The notes: generated by a model from the sequence alone, not told the origin. A DNA stretch of 53,790 nt from JAKQHY01 sp034429475 (GCA_034429475.1 DAOUGD010000046.1:1-53790), one strand, 5' to 3'; shown: positions 1-8,423, counted from the stretch's first letter. Numbers and translations are program-made.

Positions 1-1041
1 CTGCTGTGGGCCGCGCCGCTGCGCATGGGCTTCCCCGACGCGACGTTGAAGAAGATGATGGATAAATCCATTCCGCTGATTCACCCGTACTTTGTGGTGG
101 ATCACGGCGAAGCGCACCACCGCCCGCGCTACGACCGCTATCCGCGCATCGGGCTGCTGTTGCAAAAGGAAACCGACACCGACGCCGAAGACCTGCGCAT
201 CGTGGGCGACATCTTCAGCCGCACCGCGCTGAATATGAAGAGCCGCCTGGAGTTCGCCTTCACGACGGAAGAGCCGGTGGACGCGGTCGCCCGCGCCATC
301 GTGGACGGGACGGCGGACGGCGTACCTTTTGACCGCAGGTTGCCGCCGCTGCCCGGCGCGCGCATCACGCCGCCCGCAACGTTGACGCTCTTCAACGGAT
401 CGCCGCGCGGCGCGAAGGGCAACACGCCGGTCATGCTGGCGCAGATTGCCAGGGGCTTCACCGCTGCGGGTGGAACCGTCGCCGAAACGTTTCACCTGGT
501 GCGGCAGAACAGCCTGGCGGACTACCGGGACGCCTTTGCCGCTGCCGAAGCCGCGCTGGTGGGTTTCCCGCTCTACACGGACGCGATGCCGGGCATCGTC
601 AAGACGTTCATCGAGGCGTTGGAGCCGCTGCGCGGGCGGAGCGGCAATCCGGCGTTGGGCTTCGTGATGCAGTCGGGTTTCCCCGAATCCACCCATCTGC
701 GCCACGTCGAGCGGTATCTGGCGAAACTCGCGGCCCGGCTCGGCTGCCCGTACCTCGGCGCGCTCATCAAGGGCGGCGGCGAAGGCATCCGCCTGATGCC
801 GGACACCATGAACCGCAAACTGTTTGACCAACTGATCGCGCTCGGTCAAAGCCTGCGCACCACCGGGCAATTCGCGCCGGACGCCGTGCAAAAGCTGGCG
901 AAGCCGGAGCGTTACCCGGCGTATCTGATCCCGGTGTTCAAATTACTGGTCAAGACGCCATTCCTGGCGACGTATTGGGACAATCAACTGAAGGCAAACG
1001 GCGTGTACGAGCAGCGGTTCGCGCAGCCGTTCAAGGCATGA
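1..1041 (+). CDS. Flavodoxin-fold NAD(P)H-dependent oxidoreductase, 5' end outside window
   Basis: The frame is open from base 1 (it reads LLWAAPLRMGFPD before the first ATG at 25), so the true start lies upstream and the gene is partial. The C-terminal half (roughly residues 120-280 counted from the ATG) is a complete flavodoxin-like FMN-reductase domain. It opens with LTLFNGSPRGAKGNT, the usual FMN-phosphate loop, and contains VGFPLYTDAMPGIVKTFIEAL, the conserved P-L/V-Y...K-F-E segment. The visible N-terminal part (LRMGFPDATLKK) resembles the end of a second flavodoxin fold, so the protein may be a tandem fusion. No cysteine cluster is present, unlike the paralogues at 2628, 9113 and 18523. 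It is the first gene of a plus-strand run; the next gene starts 28 nt later. The substrate is unknown. Confidence 0.8.
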   Translation: MLWAAPLRMGFPDATLKKMMDKSIPLIHPYFVVDHGEAHHRPRYDRYPRIGLLLQKETDTDAEDLRIVGDIFSRTALNMKSRLEFAFTTEEPVDAVARAIVDGTADGVPFDRRLPPLPGARITPPATLTLFNGSPRGAKGNTPVMLAQIARGFTAAGGTVAETFHLVRQNSLADYRDAFAAAEAALVGFPLYTDAMPGIVKTFIEALEPLRGRSGNPALGFVMQSGFPESTHLRHVERYLAKLAARLGCPYLGALIKGGGEGIRLMPDTMNRKLFDQLIALGQSLRTTGQFAPDAVQKLAKPERYPAYLIPVFKLLVKTPFLATYWDNQLKANGVYEQRFAQPFKA

Positions 1042-1068
1042 GGTTGTTGAAAATCGCGAGGAAACCCA

Positions 1069-2619
1069 ATGAAAATAAAGCAAGTTATCCCTTATCTTTT
1101 CTGGCCTATCAGCGTGCTGAGCCTCCTTCTTTCCGCGTGTCAAGCGGCGGGCAAAGTCAGCGTGCCGCCGGGCGCGCAACCGGGCGATCTGACTTTGACG
1201 CCCTGCACCTACAAGAAGCGCGCTGCGGAGTGTGGCGCGCTGGTCGTCCCGGAGCGCCGGGATACGCCGGACGCACGGTTGATCGCCCTGCCGGTCGTCC
1301 GGGTGCGCGCGACCGGTGCGTCGCCGACCGAGCCGATTTTCTGGCTCGCGGGCGGGCCGGGGTCGAGCAATATGATTTTTACGCCGCCGGAGTATCTCCT
1401 GGCTCAGCACGACGTCGTCCTGGTAGGCTATCGGGGGGTGGACGGGACGTCGGTGCTCGCCTGCCCCGAAGTCAACCGGGTGCTGCGCGGGGTAGACGGC
1501 GACGCGCTGAGCGCGGCCTCGCTCGCCCGCGTGGCGCAAGCGATGCAAACGTGCGCAGCGCGTCTGGAAAGCGCCGGCGTTGACCTGAACGGCTATACTG
1601 TGGTGGACGTCGTTGAGGATATGGAGGCCGCGCGCGTCGCGTTGAGGTATGAGCGCATCCATCTGCTCAGCGAGAGTTACGGGACGCGCCTGGCGCAGCT
1701 TTACGCCACCCTCCATCCCGACAGCCTGCGGCGGTCGGCCATGATCGGCGTCAACCCGCCGGGGCGCTTCGTCTGGGAGCCGGAGATGATTGACGCGCAA
1801 CTCGCCCACTATGCCGCGCTCTGCGCCCAGGACGCCGCGTGCCATGTTCGCACCGCCGATCTGGTCGAAACGCTGCGGGATGTCATCCATACGATGCCGC
1901 GCCGTTGGCTGGCCTTCCCCATCGATCCCGGCAAGGTGCGCCAGATGACGAATGTGATGCTGTATCACCGCGACACGGCGGCGATGGTCTTCGACACGTA
2001 TGTCGCCGCCGCCCACGGCGATCCGAGCGGGCTGGCGCTGATGTCGCTGATGTACGATGCGATGATGCCCCGCATGTTGACCTGGGGCGACTTGCTGTGC
2101 AAAGGCGTCGCGGACTACGATTCGACGCGCGATTACGCCGCCGAACTGGATCCGCCGGACGCCATTCTGGGGTCGCCGATGGGGAAGCTGATTTGGGCCA
2201 GCGCCGCCCAAGGTTGGCCCATGAAGCTGCTGCCGGATGCGCTGAACGAGGTCCACCCCACCGAGGTCGAGACGCTGCTCATCAGCGGCAGCGTGGATTT
2301 TTCGACGCCGGCCGAGTACGCCAGAGACGAGTTGCTGCCCTTCCTGAAAAACGGCAAGCAGGTCATCATCGCCGAAGCCGGGCACACGGGGGATTTCTGG
2401 AAAATTCAACCTGAGGCGGGCGAGCGGCTGCTGACCAGTTTCTATGATAGCGGCGTGGCCGACGATTCGCTGTACACCTACGCACCGATGAACTTCAAGG
2501 TGGACTTGGGGTTTCCCACCATCTTCAAAATCGCGCTGCTCGCCATCACCGCGCTGTTGGGGGCGATCACGGTCGGGACGGGATGGCTGATTCGGCGGCG
2601 ACGGCGCAGTAGGAGGTAA
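1069..2619 (+). CDS. Membrane-anchored lipoprotein alpha/beta hydrolase, peptidase S33/TAP-like
   Basis: A 516-residue protein starting at ATG 1069 behind a GAGGAAA ribosome binding site. A hydrophobic leader ends in the lipobox LSAC (Cys24), so the mature protein is probably lipidated and extracytoplasmic. Catalytic features are the oxyanion motif GGPG (95-98), a nucleophile elbow SESYG with Ser203 (first Gly of GxSxG replaced by Ser), an acidic residue in SGSVDFSTP and a His in AEAGHTGDFW. The long cap between them is typical of tripeptidyl-aminopeptidase-like S33 enzymes. The C-terminus has one membrane helix (about 485-508) followed by an Arg-rich tail, an unusual second anchor for a lipoprotein. 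Peptidase or esterase activity is inferred from the family; the substrate is unknown. Confidence 0.82.
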   Translation: MKIKQVIPYLFWPISVLSLLLSACQAAGKVSVPPGAQPGDLTLTPCTYKKRAAECGALVVPERRDTPDARLIALPVVRVRATGASPTEPIFWLAGGPGSSNMIFTPPEYLLAQHDVVLVGYRGVDGTSVLACPEVNRVLRGVDGDALSAASLARVAQAMQTCAARLESAGVDLNGYTVVDVVEDMEAARVALRYERIHLLSESYGTRLAQLYATLHPDSLRRSAMIGVNPPGRFVWEPEMIDAQLAHYAALCAQDAACHVRTADLVETLRDVIHTMPRRWLAFPIDPGKVRQMTNVMLYHRDTAAMVFDTYVAAAHGDPSGLALMSLMYDAMMPRMLTWGDLLCKGVADYDSTRDYAAELDPPDAILGSPMGKLIWASAAQGWPMKLLPDALNEVHPTEVETLLISGSVDFSTPAEYARDELLPFLKNGKQVIIAEAGHTGDFWKIQPEAGERLLTSFYDSGVADDSLYTYAPMNFKVDLGFPTIFKIALLAITALLGAITVGTGWLIRRRRRSRR

Positions 2620-2627
2620 TGGAAGCT

Positions 2628-3422
2628 ATGAAATTGTTAGCCATCAACGCCAGCCATCGTGGCGACCGAGGCCGCACCCGGTTCTTGCTCGACCGTTTGT
2701 TTGACGGCGCAACCGAGGCCGGGGCTGACTGTGACATCGTCACCCTGGCGCGGCTCAAAATTAACCGCTGCCTGGGCTGCCGGCAATGTCAGACCGAGGC
2801 GCACTATCTCCAATGTATCCAAAAAGACGATGTATCCCAGGTCTTTGAGAAAATGGCAGCGGCAGATGTACTGGTCTATGCCACGCCGGTGTATTTGTAC
2901 GCGATGACGGGCCTGCTCAAGACATTTTTGGACCGGATTTTTGGTGTTTGTGATGTAGCGGATATTCAGGTATCGCACAGTGGTTTGATTCATCATCACG
3001 TCAACGAGGCCGTCTGCCGCAAACCCTTCGTTACGCTGGTCGTGTGCGGCAACATCGAGGCTGAAACGCCCAAAAACACCCTGGCGTATTTCCATACCTA
3101 CGCCAAATTTATGGATGCGCCGCGTGTCGGCACCCTCGTGCGCAATGCCGCCAACTATATCGAGCCGGAGTCCGGTGGGGATATAAAAGATCTGCGCGTC
3201 CGCGCCGTTTGCGCCGCCTACGAACAGGCCGGACGCGAGCTGGCGACGCTGGGCCGCATCCGCCCGGCGACGCAGCGGCAGGCGAACCGGGAACTTGTGC
3301 CGGTGCCCCTATTTGGGCTGTTGCGGCGCGTGCCTTTGCGCCCGCTCAAGACCATGATTGCCGCCGGGGCGCGGGAAGCAGCGCAGGCCGCCAAAGCAAA
3401 GGAGGAATCCGTTGTTCAATAA
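2628..3422 (+). CDS. NAD(P)H-dependent flavoprotein with Isf-like cysteine motif
   Basis: A 264-residue flavodoxin-fold protein. An ATG at 2619 overlaps the previous stop, but the AGGAGG at 2611-2616 sits only 2 nt from it and 11 nt from ATG 2628, so 2628 is preferred. The N-terminus MKLLAINASHRGDRGRT is the FMN-phosphate loop. It is followed by a cluster C-x2-C-x2-C-x8-C (CLGCRQC...C), close to the C-x2-C-x2-C-x4-7-C motif of archaeal iron-sulfur flavoproteins (Isf), where it holds a [4Fe-4S] cluster. YATPVYLYAMTGLLKTFLDR is the conserved flavin-side segment. It likely passes electrons from FMN to an unknown acceptor. The next gene, a membrane protein, overlaps its 3' end by 11 nt, suggesting coupled translation. 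Confidence 0.82.
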   Translation: MKLLAINASHRGDRGRTRFLLDRLFDGATEAGADCDIVTLARLKINRCLGCRQCQTEAHYLQCIQKDDVSQVFEKMAAADVLVYATPVYLYAMTGLLKTFLDRIFGVCDVADIQVSHSGLIHHHVNEAVCRKPFVTLVVCGNIEAETPKNTLAYFHTYAKFMDAPRVGTLVRNAANYIEPESGGDIKDLRVRAVCAAYEQAGRELATLGRIRPATQRQANRELVPVPLFGLLRRVPLRPLKTMIAAGAREAAQAAKAKEESVVQ

Positions 3423-3870
3423 CGTACACCTCGCGCTCAAATCCGGCGCGCTGATTCCGGTGTTGATCATGCTTCCCAACGTGGCGTGGATGCTGGCGCC
3501 CAAAGCGGACGCGGGCGAGCAGGTTTCTGAGCCTCTATGGCTCACAATTGTTGAGAACGTCGGCCGCTTGGCGACGCTGATCTTGCCGTTCTTTTTCGCG
3601 CTGGACTTGCACAAACGATTCTCGACGCCGGTGATGATCGGCATGGGGCTGGCGCTGGCCGTTTACTATGCCTGCTGGATCCGGTACTTCGCGGGCGGGA
3701 GAGCCGCCGCCCTGCTCGGCGCGCCGTTTTTGGGGATTCCGGCGCCGATGGCAGTTGCGCCCATCGCGTTTCTCATCCTATCATCCTATTTGCTGAGTTC
3801 CTGGTGGATGTTGGGCGCCTCCGTGCTGTTCGGCGTCGCCCACATCTGGATTTCGGCTTTGACGCTTTGA
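3412..3870 (+). CDS. Small polytopic membrane protein, unknown function
   Basis: A 152-residue protein with about five membrane helices (for example VLIMLPNVAWML, LATLILPFFFAL, MIGMGLALAVYYACWI, and two near the C-terminus). The start chosen is TTG 3412: GGAGG at 3401-3405 lies 6 nt before it, while the upstream in-frame ATG at 3358 is deep inside the preceding gene and has no ribosome binding site. The overlap with the flavoprotein gene points to co-translation, so it may be that protein's membrane partner. The family is not recognised. Confidence 0.7.
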   Translation: MFNNVHLALKSGALIPVLIMLPNVAWMLAPKADAGEQVSEPLWLTIVENVGRLATLILPFFFALDLHKRFSTPVMIGMGLALAVYYACWIRYFAGGRAAALLGAPFLGIPAPMAVAPIAFLILSSYLLSSWWMLGASVLFGVAHIWISALTL

Positions 3871-3879
3871 GAGTTACCT

Positions 3880-4932
3880 ATGCGCTCCGGTTTATCCAAA
3901 AAACATAAGCGACTATTTTTCGCCTCACTGACCGCGGCGCTGGCGGCGCTGGCCTTGTGGAGCGGCCCCGCGCCGTTGCGCGCGCCCGCAGGCGCGCAGT
4001 CGGTTAATGGGTTAGAGAGGGTAACGCTGGGCGGGGTTAAGCAATGGATTTCCATTCGTGGGCACGATAAGCGAAATCCGGTGCTGCTGTTCCTGCACGG
4101 CGGCCCCGGCAGCGCCAACCTTGCCAAGCTGCGCCTGCAATGCCCGGAGTTGGAAGAGCACTTTGTCGTCGTGACGTGGGATCAGCGCGGGGCGGGGAAG
4201 AGCCAGGCGGCGTTTGCCGCAAATACCCTGACCGTGGAACAGATCGTCAGCGACACGCACGAATTGATTTTGTTGCTCAAAGCACGTTTTGGGGTGGCGG
4301 CGGTTTATCTGATGGGCTTCTCGTGGGGGACGGCGCCGGGATTGTTGGTCGCGGCGCGCTATCCCGCAGACCTGTACACTTACATCGGCGTCGGCCAGAT
4401 TGTGAGCTATGCCGAAGGCGAACGGCAATCCCTGGCGTATGTGCAGGGTGTCGCCCGCGAGCGAAATGATGGAGAAGCGCTGCAAGCCTTGTCTGCCATT
4501 GATCCGGCCTACAACACGGCAGATTGGTATGCTCAACTGATGACGCAGCGCACGTGGTTGCTGAAATACGGCGGCGTATATCGCCATGCCGACAGCTACC
4601 AGCACGAGGCGCTGATGTTGCTGCGCGCGCCGGAATACTCCCTGGTAGACTTCGCATTGTGGCCTGGGGCCAGCGCGCGGTCACTCAAGACGTTCTGGCC
4701 GGCGTTGATGCCGCTCGATCTGGCCGAGATGGTTCCCGAAGTGCAGGTTCCCGTATATTTCATCTCCGGTCGCTACGACTGGAACTCGCCCTATCCCCTG
4801 GTTGAGGCGTACTTTGCCCGGTTACGCGCCCCGGCCGGCAAGGAACTCCTCTGGATTGAGGACGCCGCCCACGACGTTTTCTTCGATCAGCCGGCGCGGG
4901 TGGTGGAGACGCTGGCGCGGCTCAAGCAATAG
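3880..4932 (+). CDS. Alpha/beta hydrolase, prolyl aminopeptidase-like (S33)
   Basis: A 350-residue protein with all S33 landmarks: HGGPG (73-77), DQRGAGKS (101-108), nucleophile elbow GFSWG (146-150, Ser148), Asp300 in SGRYDWNSP and His331 in DAAHDVFF. An N-terminal hydrophobic stretch (about 11-28) after a basic segment suggests an anchor or signal peptide, so it may act outside the cytoplasm like the hydrolase at 1069. It ends the first plus-strand operon. Its stop codon lies in a small hairpin shared with the stop of the convergent kinase gene. The exact substrate is unknown. Confidence 0.85.
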   Translation: MRSGLSKKHKRLFFASLTAALAALALWSGPAPLRAPAGAQSVNGLERVTLGGVKQWISIRGHDKRNPVLLFLHGGPGSANLAKLRLQCPELEEHFVVVTWDQRGAGKSQAAFAANTLTVEQIVSDTHELILLLKARFGVAAVYLMGFSWGTAPGLLVAARYPADLYTYIGVGQIVSYAEGERQSLAYVQGVARERNDGEALQALSAIDPAYNTADWYAQLMTQRTWLLKYGGVYRHADSYQHEALMLLRAPEYSLVDFALWPGASARSLKTFWPALMPLDLAEMVPEVQVPVYFISGRYDWNSPYPLVEAYFARLRAPAGKELLWIEDAAHDVFFDQPARVVETLARLKQ

Positions 4933-4945
4933 TCCGGGCTATTGC
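4926..4945. terminator. Short inverted repeat carrying both convergent stop codons
   Basis: GCAATAG (4926-4932) and CTATTGC (4939-4945) form a perfect 7-bp stem with a 6-nt loop. Each arm carries the TAG stop of one convergent gene, so both genes end in GCAATAG. It may act as a weak bidirectional terminator, but the stem is short and there is no T-tract. Confidence 0.35.
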
Positions 4946-6777
4946 ATCTTCGCAACGGGCAGCAGCACGTGAAACTGGCTGCCCGGCAAGGTTTCTTCGT
5001 TGTAGCCGGGGCTTTCGACCCATACTTTGCCCCCGTGGGCTTCGATTAATCCCCGTACAATTGCCAACCCCAGCCCCGGCCCGCCGCCTTTGAAGTTGAT
5101 GCGGCTGCTGGAATGGAGCGCGGCATCCCCCAACCGGTAGAATTTGGTGAAGATCAAGTCGTGATAGGCCGGATCAATCCCTATGCCGGTATCGGCGATG
5201 GTGATTTGCACACTCTCGACGCCCAGTGTACTCTCCTCTGCCGTCCAATGCTGCCCCGTAACCGTGATGACGCCGCCATCCGGCGTGTACTTGATCGCAT
5301 TGATCAACAAATGGTAAAAGGCTTTGTGCAGCATTTCTCCATCGGCCTGGAGCGCCGGAAGTGTGGGGAGATTTTCCAGCCGGATGGTCAAACGGCGTTC
5401 CGCCAGAGCCTTTACCAACCCCTCCTGGATCGCATTAAATAGATAGGCCAATTCGGTATGCGCGTAATACAGCGGCATCATTTCCTGATCAATTTTGGCG
5501 ACGTCCAGCATATTGTTAACAATATCGTGCATCCGCTGGACGCCGGCAGCCAGACCTTCCGCCATACTGGTCAATTTCTCATTCTGAAGGTGCGGATGCA
5601 ACATTTGGGTGTAACAATTGATGACTGTGAGCGGCGTGCGCAGTTCGTGCGAGGTGACTGTAATGAAATCGGACTTAGCGCGATCCATCCGTTCCAACTT
5701 GTCATAAGCGCGTTGCAGTTCCTGTGTGCGCTCTTGAACCCGTTGTTCCAACACCTGCGCGAAGGCTTTGGTTGCGGCGTAGAGGCGGGCATTTTGCAGG
5801 GCCACGGCGGCTTGCCGCGCGAAACTCTGCGCCAGTTCGATCTCTTCCGCGACAAATTCCTTGATCGCCGTGCGTGATAGCGACAACATCCCCATCACCC
5901 CGTGGGCGTGGATCAGGGGCACGCCCAACCAGGAACGCGGCGAAGGCATGTCCGGCACAACTTCCCACTCCACTCGCTGTGTGACATCGGCGAAAGTTAA
6001 CGGGCGTTGTTCCGCGCAGATGCGCCGGTAGACGGCGCTTTGTGTGGTGGAGATGGCAAAATGTTGAGCCGCTTCCCTATCGGCAAAACCGCGCGTGGCC
6101 GCAAAGCGCAACATGCCGTCCTGTTCCAACATTACCCCTGCCCGATCATAGGGCACCATATCCTCCAGGTAGCGGAGAATCAATTGCAGCACTTCGTCCA
6201 ATTCCAGCGTGCTGGACAGCGCCCGTTCAATGTCCACCTGTTGTTTGATCAACCGGTTGGCGTTCTCTAACATTCGCGATTGGGCCAGCAGAAGCACATG
6301 CAAATCCAGTAGGCGCAACTGTCCAACCCCGAAGTCTACCAGCAGCGGTTCATAGCGTTGATCTAGAGAGCGGGCCAACGCAAGGCTCACTGCTTGGTCA
6401 ATGCGCGTCTCGGCCGGCAACACCGTGGGCGTCAAAGCCAGTTCATCGTAAAGATTGAGAACCGGGCGGCGCAGAAACAGCGCGTTGCCATACGGACGAC
6501 TCAACAATTCCAGACATTTGCCGCGTGAGACCATCCCGCTCGATGGCCCCGGCAAAACAATGATAACGCCCGGCAATTCAGGGCGCGCTTTAAGCTGTGC
6601 GATCACTTTCTCAACGATAACGTCAGGTTTAACATAGCCATCGTGCGTCTCCAATCCCCCAATCGTAGCGGCAACGACGGTCCGGCCGGCTTGAAAATGG
6701 TACTCGACCGGCTTGAGAGCGTATTCCTGAGCCAATAGGATCGGTTCTGAGATTTTGTGAGTCGTTACACCTAACAT
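4939..6777 (-). CDS. Sensor histidine kinase with GAF domain
   Basis: A 612-residue protein. Residues 1-165 are an unrecognised N-terminal domain. A GAF domain spans about 185-330 (SSTLELDEVLQLIL at its start), then a coiled coil 335-370. The HisKA domain has the H-box SHELRTPL with phospho-acceptor His377. The HATPase domain shows the N-box near LINAIKYTPDGG (about 491-502), G1 DTGIGID (529-535) and G2 GGGPGLGLAIV (564-574). No membrane helix is seen, so it is probably a cytoplasmic sensor. No response regulator gene lies in the window, so it is an orphan here. A perfect TATAAT ends 7 nt before the ATG, so the mRNA is probably leaderless. Upstream are four 11-bp-spaced TTAA hexamers typical of OmpR/PhoB-family sites. 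Confidence 0.9.
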   Translation of the reverse strand: MLGVTTHKISEPILLAQEYALKPVEYHFQAGRTVVAATIGGLETHDGYVKPDVIVEKVIAQLKARPELPGVIIVLPGPSSGMVSRGKCLELLSRPYGNALFLRRPVLNLYDELALTPTVLPAETRIDQAVSLALARSLDQRYEPLLVDFGVGQLRLLDLHVLLLAQSRMLENANRLIKQQVDIERALSSTLELDEVLQLILRYLEDMVPYDRAGVMLEQDGMLRFAATRGFADREAAQHFAISTTQSAVYRRICAEQRPLTFADVTQRVEWEVVPDMPSPRSWLGVPLIHAHGVMGMLSLSRTAIKEFVAEEIELAQSFARQAAVALQNARLYAATKAFAQVLEQRVQERTQELQRAYDKLERMDRAKSDFITVTSHELRTPLTVINCYTQMLHPHLQNEKLTSMAEGLAAGVQRMHDIVNNMLDVAKIDQEMMPLYYAHTELAYLFNAIQEGLVKALAERRLTIRLENLPTLPALQADGEMLHKAFYHLLINAIKYTPDGGVITVTGQHWTAEESTLGVESVQITIADTGIGIDPAYHDLIFTKFYRLGDAALHSSSRINFKGGGPGLGLAIVRGLIEAHGGKVWVESPGYNEETLPGSQFHVLLPVAKMQ

Positions 6778-6784
6778 GGCCCTT

Positions 6785-6838
6785 ATTATACTTTGCTACT
6801 ATTAACTGGCTTTTAACTGTAGGTTAAGATTTGTTTAA
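6785..6838 (-). promoter_or_regulatory. Kinase-gene promoter with four 11-bp TTAA direct repeats
   Basis: Read on the minus strand, the hexamers TTAAAC (6838-6833), TTAACC (6827-6822), TTAAAA (6816-6811) and TTAATA (6805-6800) start exactly 11 bp apart. Nine bases later comes a perfect -10, TATAAT (6790-6785), then 7 nt, then the ATG at 6777. The layout is that of PhoP/PhoB-type activated promoters, where tandem repeats replace the -35. The predicted start point falls at or next to the ATG. Confidence 0.7.
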
Positions 6839-6857
6839 TTTTTCCCTGTCCACTGGC

Positions 6858-6896
6858 GTTTTTTAGCCGGTGGGTGCAGGCGGTCCGCTAAAAAAC
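6858..6896. repeat. Inverted repeat between the divergent promoters
   Basis: GTTTTTTAGC (6858-6867) and GCTAAAAAAC (6887-6896) are perfect 10-bp inverted arms with a 19-nt loop. They lie between the two divergent promoters at 6785 and 7032. The symmetric T and A runs could make a bidirectional terminator-like or protein-binding structure. The rest of the intergenic stretch 6897-6978 holds a weaker TACGC/GCGTA stem near 6910-6925 and nothing coding. Confidence 0.4.
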
Positions 6897-6978
6897 ATCC
6901 CCTAAAAGCTACGCTTCCAGGCGTAAGTCTGCGCCAAAACGAACTTTTGGATAAATTCCCAACTAAATTCTAGAGGAT

Positions 6979-7032
6979 TTAAAGGGGCGTTTACATAACC
7001 TTAATCTATTGTTAAAGTCGCCCCTCTATAAT
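6979..7032 (+). promoter_or_regulatory. Promoter of the secreted-protein operon with four 11-bp repeats
   Basis: Hexamers TTAAAG (6979), TTTACA (6990), TTAATC (7001) and TTAAAG (7012) begin at exact 11-bp steps. Nine bases after the last comes TATAAT (7027-7032). The number of repeats, their period and the 9-nt gap to the -10 are identical to the divergent kinase promoter at 6785-6838. Transcription would start near 7039, giving a leader of about 40 nt before the ATG at 7080. Confidence 0.7.
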
Positions 7033-7079
7033 GGTTTTCAGTTTCATCAACCATCAAACTATTGAAAAGGAATTTAGCC

Positions 7080-8423
7080 ATGAAAAACCCGCAAAAGATA
7101 ATCGGATTGCTTATCGTAGCCGCGTTAGCATTATGGATCGTGGGCATCACGCAAGCGCAGTCGCCGGATGAAGCTGCGCCCCAGTTCACGCTCGGCGGCT
7201 CGCCGACCGAGACCTTCACTTACCAGGGGTATCTGGAAGACGGCGGCAGGCCGGCCAACGGCGCGTATGACTTTAGTTTCCATCTCTATGACGCCGAGAG
7301 CGACGGAACTCTGATTTCGGATTGCCAGACGTTTGAGGAGTACATAGTGACGGACGGTCTCTTTGCCTTCAATTTGGTGCCGACTGCCGGTATGTCCACC
7401 GTGTTCAACGGGAATGCGCGGTGGATTGAGACGCGGGTGAAGAAGCACGCCGACGCCACCTATATCACGTTGCCGCGCCAACCGATCACGGCGGCGCCGT
7501 ATGCCTGGGGCTTGCGTCCCGGTGCAGTGGTGCAGGGGAATCAGTCGGCGGCTACCCTGGAGTTACGCAATACCTATACCCAGACCCAGGGATGGGCGCT
7601 GCGGACGTATAATCAAAGCAGTTCACCTACCCTCTTCGCGCAGAATTTGGGCAGCGGCAGCGCCATCTTTGCCCGCGCCGTAGATACCGCCTCGACTGTG
7701 GATGTGTGGAACGAGAGTAGCGGACTGGCCGTCAGCGCGCAGAGTTATGGGCACGCGCTGGCGGGGCGCACGCAAACTACCCAAACGGTAGGGGTGATGG
7801 GCACGCAGGCCGGCCATGACCTCAGCGATTTTACCGACAGTCCCGGCAATTGGTGGCTGCCGGGCGGGTTCTTTGCCGGGCGCAATGGCTTGGTGGGGAT
7901 GACGAAAACCGATAGTGGCATTGGTGTGTTGGGGTATAACCAGGCGGCTTCCGGTGGCTGGGCTGGCACGTTTATGGCGGACAACGGCAATGGGGTGTAT
8001 ATTGCTTCACCAGCAAGCACGGTGGGTTTAGTCGTTTATGGCGGCACCAAAAGCGCCGCCGTCAGTACAGACGCAGGCGACCGGCTCCTCTATACCGAAG
8101 AATCCACCGAGGTCTGGTTTACGGACTATGGTTTTGGACAACTGACCGACGGCCAGGCCGTGATGATCATTGATCCGCTGTTTGCCAAGACCGTCAACCT
8201 TGCCGAACCGTATCATGTGTTTGTCCAGGCGTATGGCGACGCGGAAATTTATGTCACCGGGCGCACGGCGACACAATTTGAGGTGCGCCTGCGCGCGGGG
8301 GATGATGCGGTAGAGTTCTCGTATCGCGTAGTCGCCAAGCGATTACAGTACGAGGATACCCGCCTGGCGCCGGTTCCGGGGCAGAGCGTAAATCAAGCCG
8401 CGCCTGCCGGAGATCAGCCATGA
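7080..8423 (+). CDS. Secreted protein with Chloroflexota-type FTYQG N-terminal domain
   Basis: A 447-residue protein. The start is ATG 7080, 8 nt after AAGGA (7067-7071); an in-frame TTG at 7062 has no such site. A signal peptide spans about 1-27 (hydrophobic core IIGLLIVAALALWIVG, then QAQSP). Residues about 45-140 match a domain I recall from Chloroflexota surface proteins: FTYQGYLEDGGRPANGAYDF, TDGLFAFNL, ARWIETRV and RQPITAAPYAW. The middle (150-320) is Gly/Ala/Thr-rich with beta-repeat character, like adhesin or fibre stalks. The C-terminal region is unrecognised. It is first in a three-gene secreted-protein operon and probably functions at the cell surface. Confidence 0.78.
   Translation: MKNPQKIIGLLIVAALALWIVGITQAQSPDEAAPQFTLGGSPTETFTYQGYLEDGGRPANGAYDFSFHLYDAESDGTLISDCQTFEEYIVTDGLFAFNLVPTAGMSTVFNGNARWIETRVKKHADATYITLPRQPITAAPYAWGLRPGAVVQGNQSAATLELRNTYTQTQGWALRTYNQSSSPTLFAQNLGSGSAIFARAVDTASTVDVWNESSGLAVSAQSYGHALAGRTQTTQTVGVMGTQAGHDLSDFTDSPGNWWLPGGFFAGRNGLVGMTKTDSGIGVLGYNQAASGGWAGTFMADNGNGVYIASPASTVGLVVYGGTKSAAVSTDAGDRLLYTEESTEVWFTDYGFGQLTDGQAVMIIDPLFAKTVNLAEPYHVFVQAYGDAEIYVTGRTATQFEVRLRAGDDAVEFSYRVVAKRLQYEDTRLAPVPGQSVNQAAPAGDQP

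Noticed and set aside
943..2409. Minus-strand ORF of 488 codons opposite the S33 hydrolase
   Set aside because: His/Arg/Gln-rich composition typical of an antisense shadow of a high-GC gene; no ribosome binding site; the plus-strand gene has clear catalytic motifs.
7001..7032. Ordinary sigma70 -35 box for the 7080 gene
   Set aside because: No hexamer close to TTGACA lies 16-18 bp before TATAAT; the position is occupied by the 11-bp repeats instead.
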